Below are positions 1-5,140 of a stretch of DNA of 5,140 nt, one piece after another. The notes below the pieces were generated by a model. It was not told where the DNA came from and made no database searches. It was given only the letters and a program-made list of their open reading frames with translations. The position numbers were made by a program, and so were the translations under genes. How positions within the stretch are numbered: position 1 is the stretch's first letter; each line of letters begins with the position of its first letter. Source of the stretch: Chitinophaga pinensis (GTDB lineage Bacteria; Bacteroidota; Bacteroidia; Chitinophagales; Chitinophagaceae); the NCBI GenBank assembly GCA_943324055.2, contig CALPKD020000125.1, positions 1 through 5,140 on the forward strand, read 5' to 3'.

Positions 1-501
1 ATGCTTAAAGAAATGTATGAGGCCGTTGGATACAAAGTATTTTTAATTAGTATCGAAAAACAGCAAGGCTTGGAGGAACTAAAAAAATTATTAGTCAATA
101 TGACCACGCTCGTAAGTGGGCATAGTGGGGTAGGTAAGTCGTCGTTTATCAATTATTTGTTTCCCAATTTAGATATCAATACACAGGAAGTAAGTGGTTG
201 GAGTGGTAAAGGAATGCACACTACTACCTTTGCGCAGATGTATGATTTGCCAGAAGGAGGTTCGGTTATTGATACCCCTGGTATGCGCGAATTAGGATTG
301 GTAAATATGGAGAAGGAAGAATTAGCACAATATTTTCCAGAAATGAGAGCGCAAATGCAGGGTTGTCAATTTAACAATTGTCAACATATTAATGAACCAG
401 GCTGTGCCGTGAAAGCTGCAGTGGAAAAGGGTATTATAGCGGAGGCGCGATTCTATAGCTACGTTGATTTATGGCACGGAATAGAGAACCATAAGTATTA
501 G
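1..501 (+). CDS. rsgA: Ribosome small subunit-dependent GTPase RsgA, C-terminal part (5' partial)
   Basis: RsgA is a circularly permuted GTPase that acts late in 30S subunit maturation in the cytoplasm. The visible 166 residues hold the G1 P-loop GHSGVGKS (residues 40-47), the G2 region with G-K-G-x-H-T-T-T (69-76), the G3 motif DTPG (91-94), and the family's zinc knuckle C-x4-C-x-H-x5-C (C122, C127, H129, C135), followed by a short helical tail. This combination is diagnostic. The family is usually about 290-350 residues with an N-terminal OB-fold and the G4 NKxD motif before the P-loop. Both are absent here, so the ATG at base 1 is most likely an internal methionine and the gene starts upstream of the window. 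The G5 position reads S-I-E instead of the usual S-A-x. The stop is TAG at 499-501, and the next gene converges on it after 7 bp. A genuinely truncated gene cannot be excluded from this window alone. Confidence 0.93.
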   Translation: MLKEMYEAVGYKVFLISIEKQQGLEELKKLLVNMTTLVSGHSGVGKSSFINYLFPNLDINTQEVSGWSGKGMHTTTFAQMYDLPEGGSVIDTPGMRELGLVNMEKEELAQYFPEMRAQMQGCQFNNCQHINEPGCAVKAAVEKGIIAEARFYSYVDLWHGIENHKY

Positions 502-508
502 GGTTCCA

Positions 509-1063
509 TTATTGATCAGCTGCTTTCGTAGCTTCTGGTGCGTCATTGTGATCCGAAAACCAAGCCGCGTATTTTACATAATTACTAGAGATTCTATTGA
601 TTTCTCCACTAATTAAATCTTCGCTTACCATCTTTACTTTTTTCGCAGGCACACCCGCATAAATACTTCCGGCTTCTACAATGGTGCCTTCTAATACCAC
701 AGCACCTGCTGCAATAATCGCATTTGAATGTACCACACATGCGTCCATTACAATACTGCCCATTCCAATTAATACATTGTCATGAATGGTACATCCGTGC
801 ACCATCGCATTATGCCCAATGGATACATTATTCCCAATATTGGTAGGATGTTTTAAGTAGGTGCAATGAATAATCGCACCATCTTGTATGTTTACCTTAT
901 TGCCCATTTTTATATAATGTACGTCACCACGTATTACCGCATTAAACCAAACCGAGCAATCGTCGCCCATTTGGACGTCCCCAACGATGGTTGCGTTGGG
1001 TGCAATGAAACAATTTTCACCAAATTGAGGATCTTTCCCTTGAACTGATAGTATGGTTGCCAT
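509..1063 (-). CDS. Gamma-class carbonic anhydrase family protein (CamH/YrdA-like hexapeptide-repeat protein)
   Basis: This 184-residue left-handed beta-helix protein is built from hexapeptide repeats of the [LIV]-G-x4 type over about residues 12-140, with a C-terminal helix. Members are homotrimers that bind zinc between subunits; some hydrate CO2 and others have no proven activity. The three expected zinc histidines are present: H66 in GAIIHC, then H84 and H89 in GHNAMVHG. So are the RGD (45-47) and NIQDG (58-62) motifs that supply the active-site Arg, Asp and Gln. The residue after RGD is Val where archaeal Cam has a proton-shuttle Glu, and the acidic loop is missing, which is the CamH type. 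An ATG at 1112-1114 would add 17 residues, but these do not match the family and would overlap the divergent aminotransferase; I chose the ATG at 1061-1063 because MATILSV leads directly into the fold. No Shine-Dalgarno is visible. The last ~12 residues are polar and Ala-rich and look like a variable tail. Confidence 0.9.
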   Translation of the reverse strand: MATILSVQGKDPQFGENCFIAPNATIVGDVQMGDDCSVWFNAVIRGDVHYIKMGNKVNIQDGAIIHCTYLKHPTNIGNNVSIGHNAMVHGCTIHDNVLIGMGSIVMDACVVHSNAIIAAGAVVLEGTIVEAGSIYAGVPAKKVKMVSEDLISGEINRISSNYVKYAAWFSDHNDAPEATKAADQ

Positions 1064-1071
1064 AAAAATGC

Positions 1072-1079
1072 GACTTTTG
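1072..1079 (+). promoter_or_regulatory. Candidate -7 box for the class III aminotransferase
   Basis: GACTTTTG matches TAnnTTTG except at the first base and lies 18 bp before the aminotransferase ATG, inside the 34-bp gap shared with the divergent carbonic anhydrase gene. Any -33 element for it would have to lie within the first codons of that gene; TTG at 1057-1059 is too close (12 bp) to be a standard partner. Support is weak. Confidence 0.18.
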
Positions 1080-1097
1080 TAACGCAATTTACTAGTA

Positions 1098-2291
1098 ATG
1101 TCAAGAATAACCAATAGGCAACTTTTTTTTCAGCATTTAGCGCAAACTTCTGATCAACCAATTGGCATCGAAGTAGCGTCGGCAAAAGGCATTTACATTC
1201 AAGACGTAAATGGGAAAGCTTTCATGGACATGATTAGCGGGTTTAGTGTGTGCAATATTGGTCACAGTCATCCCGATGTAATAAAAGCCATTCAAGTGCA
1301 AGTGGAACAGTATATGCATGTGATTGTGTATGGCGAATTTATACAGTCACCGCAAGTGCAATATGCAAAAGCACTCACGCAATTATTACCTACTAATTTA
1401 CAGTCAGTTTATTTTACAAGTAGTGGTGCCGAAGCCGTAGAAGGTGCTATGAAGTTGGCTAAGCGGGTAACCAAGCGTACCAAAATGGTCGCTTTTGAAG
1501 GTGCTTACCATGGTAGTACACAAGGCGCATTAAGTGTGATGGGAGATGAATATTTTAGAAACGCATTTAGGCCATTGTTGCCAGATGTGCTGCATTTGAG
1601 GTATAATAATATGGAGGATGTTGATTTAATTGATGATACAGTAGCTTGTGTAATTGTTGAATTTGTACAAGCAGAATCGGGCATTACTCCTGCCAATAAA
1701 GAATGGTTATTGGCCCTTCGTAAAAAGTGTGATGACTTGTGTGCGTTATTAATTGTAGATGAAATTCAGTCCGCATTTGGCCGCACAGGTAGTTTGTTTG
1801 CATTTGAAGGCTATGGTGTAGTGCCAGATATTTTATTAATTGCAAAGGCACTCGGTGGGGGCTTGCCATTAGGTGCCTTTATTAGTTCTGAAAAAATGAT
1901 GAGCACCTTAACGGACAATCCTGTATTAGGCCATATCACAACGTTTGGAGGGAATCCTGTTTCCTGCGCAGCTGGACTTGCTGCGTTGAATGTATTGCAA
2001 TCGTCGGGTTGGATTGGAGAAGTAAAGGTAAAAGAGTCCTTACTGGTGGAGCAGTTAGTACATGCTGGCATTAAACACAGAAATTATAAAGGGCTATGGA
2101 TGTCATTACAATTTGATTCGGCTGCATTGACTAAAAAAATTGCAGCAAATTGTGTGGCAAATGGGATTATAACTGATTGGTTTTTATTTGCAGAAGATCG
2201 CATTCGAATCGCACCACCCTTATGTATTACGATAGAGGAGTTGGGCATTGCCATTGAAAAAATAAAACTAAGTATTAGTCAATCTTTGTAA
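1098..2291 (+). CDS. Class III PLP-dependent aminotransferase (aspartate aminotransferase family protein), substrate unassigned
   Basis: This 397-residue cytoplasmic enzyme is a full-length fold-type I, class III aminotransferase, the group containing ArgD, ornithine, GABA and lysine aminotransferases. Visible motifs in order are: GHSHP (55-59); the phosphate-binding S-S-G-A-E (108-112); E-G-A-Y-H-G (134-139), which stacks on PLP; VDEIQ (220-224) with D221 pairing with the pyridine nitrogen; the Schiff-base lysine K250 in AKALGGGLPLGA; T-T-F-G-G-N-P (281-287), which reaches the partner subunit's phosphate; and R370 in RIAPPL, at the position that usually binds the substrate carboxylate. All catalytic residues are intact. 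The usual E-P-[VI]-Q motif reads E188-F-V-Q here. The gene is divergent from the gamma-carbonic anhydrase (34 bp gap) and convergent with bshA (34 bp gap), so context does not reveal the substrate. A run of eight T occurs at codons 9-11. The start has no Shine-Dalgarno but fits the family's N-terminus. ArgD-like or omega-amino acid activity is possible but not shown. Confidence 0.93.
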   Translation: MSRITNRQLFFQHLAQTSDQPIGIEVASAKGIYIQDVNGKAFMDMISGFSVCNIGHSHPDVIKAIQVQVEQYMHVIVYGEFIQSPQVQYAKALTQLLPTNLQSVYFTSSGAEAVEGAMKLAKRVTKRTKMVAFEGAYHGSTQGALSVMGDEYFRNAFRPLLPDVLHLRYNNMEDVDLIDDTVACVIVEFVQAESGITPANKEWLLALRKKCDDLCALLIVDEIQSAFGRTGSLFAFEGYGVVPDILLIAKALGGGLPLGAFISSEKMMSTLTDNPVLGHITTFGGNPVSCAAGLAALNVLQSSGWIGEVKVKESLLVEQLVHAGIKHRNYKGLWMSLQFDSAALTKKIAANCVANGIITDWFLFAEDRIRIAPPLCITIEELGIAIEKIKLSISQSL

Positions 2292-2308
2292 ATCTAATTT
2301 CCGGTAAC

Positions 2309-2325
2309 TGTAAGTAAAACTTACA
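2309..2325. terminator. Small hairpin in the convergent aminotransferase/bshA gap, possible weak terminator
   Basis: TGTAAGT (2309-2315) and ACTTACA (2319-2325) form a 7-bp inverted repeat with an AAA loop, abutting the bshA stop codon and 17 bp after the aminotransferase stop. It fills half of the 34-bp convergent gap. The stem is AT-rich and neither strand has a U tract after it, so intrinsic termination would be weak; it could still stabilise 3' ends or mean nothing. Confidence 0.3.
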
Positions 2326-3462
2326 TTAGCAATCTCCAGTGCGGCAATATCTTCGGTAGAGTGCTTCATAAATAGGAATGATATGGTGGATATCGAATAA
2401 TTTAGCTTGCTCTAATGCATTGTGTTTAAATGCTTTTAGTTTGGCTTCGTCTTTCAGTATTTCGATGGCTTTATTGCTCATCGTATCTACATCTCCCACA
2501 TTTGCAGTGTATCCTGTTTTGCCATCGATATTAATTTCACTCAATCCGCCTGCGTTAGAACTGATTACTACAACACTCGCTGCCATTGCTTCTAAGGCAA
2601 CTAGTCCAAAACTTTCATATTCTGAAGGCAGTAGAAATAAATCGCTTACTGCTAAAATATCTTCCATTTGTTCCTGCTTTCCTAAAAAACGAACATCTGC
2701 TTCAATTCCAAATTGTCTTGCCAAATCCTCTGCAATGGGACGCTCTGGTCCATCTCCAACCATTAATAATTTTGCAGGAGTTGCTGTATGAATCCTTTTA
2801 AATATTTCCATCACATCGTCGATACGTTTTAACTTCCTAAAGTTAGATGCGTGTATAATAATTTTTTCATCATGAGGTGCAATCACTTTTTTAAATGCAG
2901 CTAATGGTTTTTTATTAAAACGTTTTAGGTCAACAAAATTATGAATGACTTCAATGTCCTTTATGATTTCGAAATGTTTGTAGGTTTCTTCTTTTAAATT
3001 ATTTGAAACAGCAGTAATCGCATCACTTTCGTTGATTGAAAAAGTAACTACTGGCTCGTAGGTCTTATCCCTTCCCACTAATGTAATATCAGTTCCATGT
3101 AAAGTTGTAATGACTGGAACAGAGCGGCCTGTTTTTTGTTTTACAATTTGTTTGGCAGTATAAGCGGCCGAAGCATGTGGGATAGCATAGTGTGCATGAA
3201 TCAAATCCAGATCATGATTTAATATAACATCTACCATCGTGCTAGCCAATGCTAATTCATAGGGAGGAAAATCAAATAACGGGTAAGTTGGAACACGTAC
3301 TTCATGGTAAAAAATATTGGTATGGAATCCATTTAAACGTACGGGTTGCTGGTAAGTGATAAAGTGTATTTCATGTCCTTTTTCTGCCAGTGCTTTACCA
3401 AGTTCTGTAGCTAAAACGCCACTACCACCAAATGTGGGGTAACAAACAATTCCAATCTTCAT
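2326..3462 (-). CDS. bshA: N-acetyl-alpha-D-glucosaminyl L-malate synthase BshA
   Basis: BshA is a retaining GT4-family glycosyltransferase (GT-B fold) that joins GlcNAc from UDP-GlcNAc to L-malate, the first step of bacillithiol synthesis in the cytoplasm. The 378-residue protein has the usual family length. The N-terminal Rossmann domain opens with MKIGIVCYPTFGGSG (1-15), whose GGSG loop is typical of BshA, and carries HGTDITLVG (122-130), a family hallmark. The C-terminal domain has the nucleotide-sugar-binding N-F-R-K-L-K-R segment (207-213), V-G-D-G-P-E (235-240) and the EX7E motif from E283 to E291. An in-frame ATG at 3490-3492 would add ten residues, but the conserved N-terminus begins exactly at the ATG at 3460-3462. 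The later pathway enzymes BshB and BshC are not in the window; dispersed bsh genes are common. The tail ends C-R-T-G-D-C, with two cysteines close to the end. The gene is divergent from the peptidase and convergent with the aminotransferase, so it is probably monocistronic. Confidence 0.95.
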   Translation of the reverse strand: MKIGIVCYPTFGGSGVLATELGKALAEKGHEIHFITYQQPVRLNGFHTNIFYHEVRVPTYPLFDFPPYELALASTMVDVILNHDLDLIHAHYAIPHASAAYTAKQIVKQKTGRSVPVITTLHGTDITLVGRDKTYEPVVTFSINESDAITAVSNNLKEETYKHFEIIKDIEVIHNFVDLKRFNKKPLAAFKKVIAPHDEKIIIHASNFRKLKRIDDVMEIFKRIHTATPAKLLMVGDGPERPIAEDLARQFGIEADVRFLGKQEQMEDILAVSDLFLLPSEYESFGLVALEAMAASVVVISSNAGGLSEINIDGKTGYTANVGDVDTMSNKAIEILKDEAKLKAFKHNALEQAKLFDIHHIIPIYEALYRRYCRTGDC

Positions 3463-3482
3463 TTTACGACGTATTGAACCTG

Positions 3483-3490
3483 CAAATAAC
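3483..3490 (-). promoter_or_regulatory. Candidate -7 box for bshA
   Basis: Read on the - strand this is GTTATTTG, keeping the TTTG half of the TAnnTTTG consensus (both leading positions differ). It would place a transcript start about 13-15 nt before the bshA ATG at 3462 and so favours that start over the upstream ATG at 3492. No -33 element is visible at proper spacing; the nearest TTG on this strand is only 11 bases away. Confidence 0.18.
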
Positions 3491-3515
3491 AACTAAATAT
3501 TCAATAAAGTTTAAT

Positions 3516-3523
3516 TATATTTA
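3516..3523 (+). promoter_or_regulatory. Candidate Bacteroidota -7 box for the M28 peptidase
   Basis: TATATTTA matches seven of eight positions of the Bacteroidota -7 consensus TAnnTTTG, inside a very AT-rich stretch. A transcript starting about 7 bases downstream would begin near 3530, giving a leader of roughly 20 nt to the ATG at 3553 and leaving almost none for the ATG at 3532, which supports the later start. I could not find a TTTG-type -33 element at the expected spacing, so the call is tentative. Confidence 0.25.
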
Positions 3524-3552
3524 AGAATTATATGAACGTTAAAATAGTAATT

Positions 3553-4926
3553 ATGCGTAAGCTCCTCCTACTTGTTTTGTGTATGCCATTTATGGCGCAA
3601 GCACAAATGAACCAAGACAGTATCACCATTAAAAAAATGGCTGATGAAATCATGACCAACGGCAAGGCCTATGACTTGTTATACCAATTGACTAAAAAAA
3701 TAGGCGGTCGTTTAGCTGGGTCTCCGCAACAGCAAAATGCAGCTATTTGGGGTAAAAGAAATATGGAAGCCTTTAAACCAGACAATGTATATATGCAACC
3801 TTGTAAAACACCCAATTGGCAAAGAGGGGGCAAGGATTTTGGTGCGATCGTAGGAGTGAATGGTAAAGCAGTAAATGAAAAACTAGAAGTGTTGGCCTTA
3901 GGTAATTCTTTAGGAAGCAATGGCCTTATTGAGGCGGAACTATTAGCAGTGGCTAGTTTTGATGAGCTAGAAAAAAGGAAAGCAGAAGTGAAGGGCAAGA
4001 TTGTATATTTTAATAGCGAGTTTGATCCAACGCTTATTCAAACCTTTAGAGCCTATGGTGCTTCAGGTGTGTACAGAAGGTCAGGCGCAAGTAGGGCTGC
4101 AAAATATGGTGCAGTGGGCGTGATGATTCACTCTTTGAGTTCAGCACCTGACAATGCACCTCATACTGGAGCGATGGTATATAATGATTCTTTACCTAAA
4201 ATTCCAGCGGTTGCCTTAGGGCCAGACGATGCAAAAGCATTGTACGCACAATCAAAAAAATCAACCCTTCGCGTACAAATGCAAACCTATGGTTTCTTTT
4301 TACCTGATGCGGATGAGAACAATGTAGTCGCAGAAATTAAGGGATCTACTTTCCCAAATGAAATTATTACGATTGGGGGTCACTTAGATAGTTGGGACGT
4401 AAACGAAGGAGCACATGATGATGGTGCAGGTATTGTACAGACAATGGAAATTTTACGTACCATGAAAGCGGTTAACTATCAACCAAAACGCACGATTCGT
4501 TTTGTGCTTTTTGCAAATGAAGAAAATGGGGGCCGTGGTGGTGCAAAATATGCAGAGCTCGCAAAGTTGAATAATGAGAAACACATTTTTGCATTAGAAA
4601 GTGATGAGGGTGGTTTTACGCCAAGGTCTATTGGTATTTCTTGTACACCGGCACAGTTTAGTAAGTTTCAACAATGGACTCCATTGTTAAAGCCTTATGG
4701 TGCTGAAATTACAGCAGGTGGAGGCGGTGCGGACATTGGACCATTAACTACGGTTGATAAGTCAACAGTATTGGCTGGCTTAGTTCCGGATAGTCAACGT
4801 TATTTTGATTTACACCATGCTAAAACAGATGTATTCGAAAATGTAAATAAAAGAGAATTGTTATTAGGGGCTGTAAATATTGCAGCGGTGATTTATTTAG
4901 TAGATCAGTATGGAGTTCAGCCTTAG
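3553..4926 (+). CDS. Secreted M28-family zinc metallopeptidase (carboxypeptidase Q-like)
   Basis: This 457-residue exported peptidase probably removes amino acids from peptides in the periplasm or outside the cell. Residues 1-18 form a type I signal peptide: MRK, a leucine-rich core, then A-Q-A-Q before the cleavage site. C10 is preceded by Leu, so there is no good lipobox. After a helical pro-like segment with GGRLAGS (51-57) comes a protease-associated-like insert (about 105-250) containing YGAVGVMIHS (185-194) and PHTGAM (203-208), which resemble carboxypeptidase Q (PGCP). The catalytic domain follows with the co-catalytic zinc ligands H277, bridging D289 (in HDDGAG), E324, D351 and H422 (in HHAKTD), and catalytic base E323 in NEENGG. 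Every key residue is present, so it should be active. An upstream in-frame ATG at 3532 would add MNVKIVI; I prefer 3553 because MRK starts a normal signal peptide and a candidate promoter lies just upstream. Exact specificity (aminopeptidase or dipeptidase) is not predictable. The gene ends at a strong terminator. Confidence 0.92.
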   Translation: MRKLLLLVLCMPFMAQAQMNQDSITIKKMADEIMTNGKAYDLLYQLTKKIGGRLAGSPQQQNAAIWGKRNMEAFKPDNVYMQPCKTPNWQRGGKDFGAIVGVNGKAVNEKLEVLALGNSLGSNGLIEAELLAVASFDELEKRKAEVKGKIVYFNSEFDPTLIQTFRAYGASGVYRRSGASRAAKYGAVGVMIHSLSSAPDNAPHTGAMVYNDSLPKIPAVALGPDDAKALYAQSKKSTLRVQMQTYGFFLPDADENNVVAEIKGSTFPNEIITIGGHLDSWDVNEGAHDDGAGIVQTMEILRTMKAVNYQPKRTIRFVLFANEENGGRGGAKYAELAKLNNEKHIFALESDEGGFTPRSIGISCTPAQFSKFQQWTPLLKPYGAEITAGGGGADIGPLTTVDKSTVLAGLVPDSQRYFDLHHAKTDVFENVNKRELLLGAVNIAAVIYLVDQYGVQP

Positions 4927-4952
4927 TATTTTTTCAAAAGCTATATTGTAAT

Positions 4953-4992
4953 AAAAAAGCCTTCAGTTTTAAATTAAACTGAAGGCTTTTTT
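4953..4992. terminator. Bidirectional rho-independent terminator between the M28 peptidase and carB
   Basis: A perfect 17-bp inverted repeat pairs 4953-4969 with 4976-4992 around a 6-nt loop (TAAATT). The core is GCCTTCAGTTT / AAACTGAAGGC, flanked by A6 on the left and T6 on the right, so each strand ends in a U tract when transcribed. It starts 26 bp after the peptidase stop on the + strand and lies 18 bp after the carB stop on the - strand, which is where a shared terminator for convergent genes belongs. Confidence 0.93.
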
Positions 4993-5010
4993 ATTATGCT
5001 TCTTGTTGGC

Positions 5011-5140
5011 TTATCTACTCAAGTTCATTGAACGCTCCTTGTATAAGGTTCTAAAGTAAGGGTCGCGTAAGTCTTTGATAAAACGAATGGCTTCTCCTGT
5101 ACTCTTCATCTCTGGTCCTAATTCTTTGTTGACTCCTGGA
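5011..5140 (-). CDS. carB: Carbamoyl-phosphate synthase large subunit, C-terminal end (5' partial)
   Basis: Only the last 42 residues and the TAA stop (5011-5013) are in the window; the gene continues beyond base 5140. The fragment reads P-G-V-N-K-E-L-G, then the motif GPEMKSTGE, which matches the GPEMRSTGE signature near the end of the second ATP-grasp (carbamoyl phosphate) domain of CarB, then I-R-F-I-K-D-L-R-D-P-Y-F and the terminal Y-K-E-R-S-M-N-L-S-R. CarB with CarA makes carbamoyl phosphate from glutamine, bicarbonate and two ATP for pyrimidine and arginine synthesis. In E. coli CarB a further domain of about 130 residues (MGS-like, binding UMP and ornithine) follows this motif. Here the stop comes only 27 codons after it, so that domain is absent. 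I recall such shorter CarB proteins in other Bacteroidota, so this is probably normal for the lineage and not a mutation. A shared terminator lies 18 bp past the stop. Confidence 0.85.
   Translation of the reverse strand, partial: PGVNKELGPEMKSTGEAIRFIKDLRDPYFRTLYKERSMNLSR

Noticed and set aside
486..506. GAACC/GGTTC inverted repeat (486-490 and 502-506) spanning the rsgA stop codon.
   Set aside because: Only 5 bp of stem with an 11-nt loop and no U tract; expected by chance and not a credible terminator.
1064..1114. Upstream ATG (1112-1114) extending the gamma-carbonic anhydrase by 17 residues on the - strand.
   Set aside because: The added residues do not resemble the family N-terminus and overlap the start of the divergent aminotransferase; MATILSV at 1063 is the normal family start.
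934..1185. 83-codon - strand frame crossing the divergent gap.
   Set aside because: It overlaps two confident genes in other frames and shows no domain.
2378..2791. 137-codon open frame on the + strand opposite bshA.
   Set aside because: It mirrors bshA codon structure and its translation has no family features; it is a shadow frame.
3463..3492. Upstream ATG (3490-3492) extending BshA by ten residues.
   Set aside because: The conserved BshA N-terminus begins with MKIGIVCYP at 3462, and the extension would cover the candidate promoter box.
3562..3582. Cys10 of the peptidase signal peptide as a lipoprotein lipobox.
   Set aside because: The residue before the Cys is Leu, not Gly/Ala/Ser, and a normal signal peptidase I site (A-Q-A) follows at residues 15-17.
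3669..3998. 109-codon open frame on the - strand inside the M28 peptidase gene.
   Set aside because: It lies wholly opposite a well-supported gene, is serine/proline-rich low-complexity in translation and has no recognisable domain.
1..5140. Search for mobile elements, CRISPR repeats, tRNA genes, phage or defence genes.
   Set aside because: No direct repeat arrays, terminal inverted repeats, transposase-like frames or tRNA-like folds were seen; coding density is about 95% with housekeeping-type genes.

Overview
The window looks like ordinary chromosomal DNA from a Bacteroidota bacterium, probably close to the Chitinophagaceae; the family assignment is inference. Four things point there. Base composition is moderately AT-rich. 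No recognisable Shine-Dalgarno sequence precedes any of the four visible start codons, as is usual in this phylum. A bacillithiol synthase gene (bshA) is present. The carbamoyl-phosphate synthase large subunit ends soon after its second ATP-grasp domain in a Y-x-E-R-S-M-x-L-S-R type tail, a form I associate with Bacteroidota.

Layout, left to right: the 3' part of rsgA (+, 1-501, N-terminal part outside the window or missing); a gamma-class carbonic anhydrase family protein (-, 509-1063); a class III PLP-dependent aminotransferase (+, 1098-2291); bshA (-, 2326-3462); a secreted M28-family zinc peptidase resembling carboxypeptidase Q (+, 3553-4926); a strong bidirectional terminator (4953-4992); and the 3' end of carB (-, 5011-5140, running off the window). 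Orientation alternates at every gene boundary, so no two neighbours share an operon. Each gene should be its own transcription unit, started from one of two short divergent gaps (1064-1097 and 3463-3552) and ended in three convergent gaps (7, 34 and 84 bp).

The genes do not form a visible pathway: ribosome assembly (RsgA), a possible CO2/bicarbonate enzyme, amino-group transfer, low-molecular-weight thiol synthesis (BshA), extracytoplasmic peptide hydrolysis, and carbamoyl phosphate supply for pyrimidines and arginine (CarB). A gamma-carbonic anhydrase and CarB both deal with bicarbonate, but their separation and orientation give no reason to link them functionally.

No mobile element, CRISPR array, tRNA or rRNA gene, phage gene or defence system was seen, and I found no convincing new biological system. 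The points most worth a second look are the shortened CarB C-terminus (no allosteric domain), the strict strand alternation with very short gaps, the unassigned aminotransferase with a changed conserved motif, and the gamma-carbonic anhydrase without the acidic-loop glutamate.
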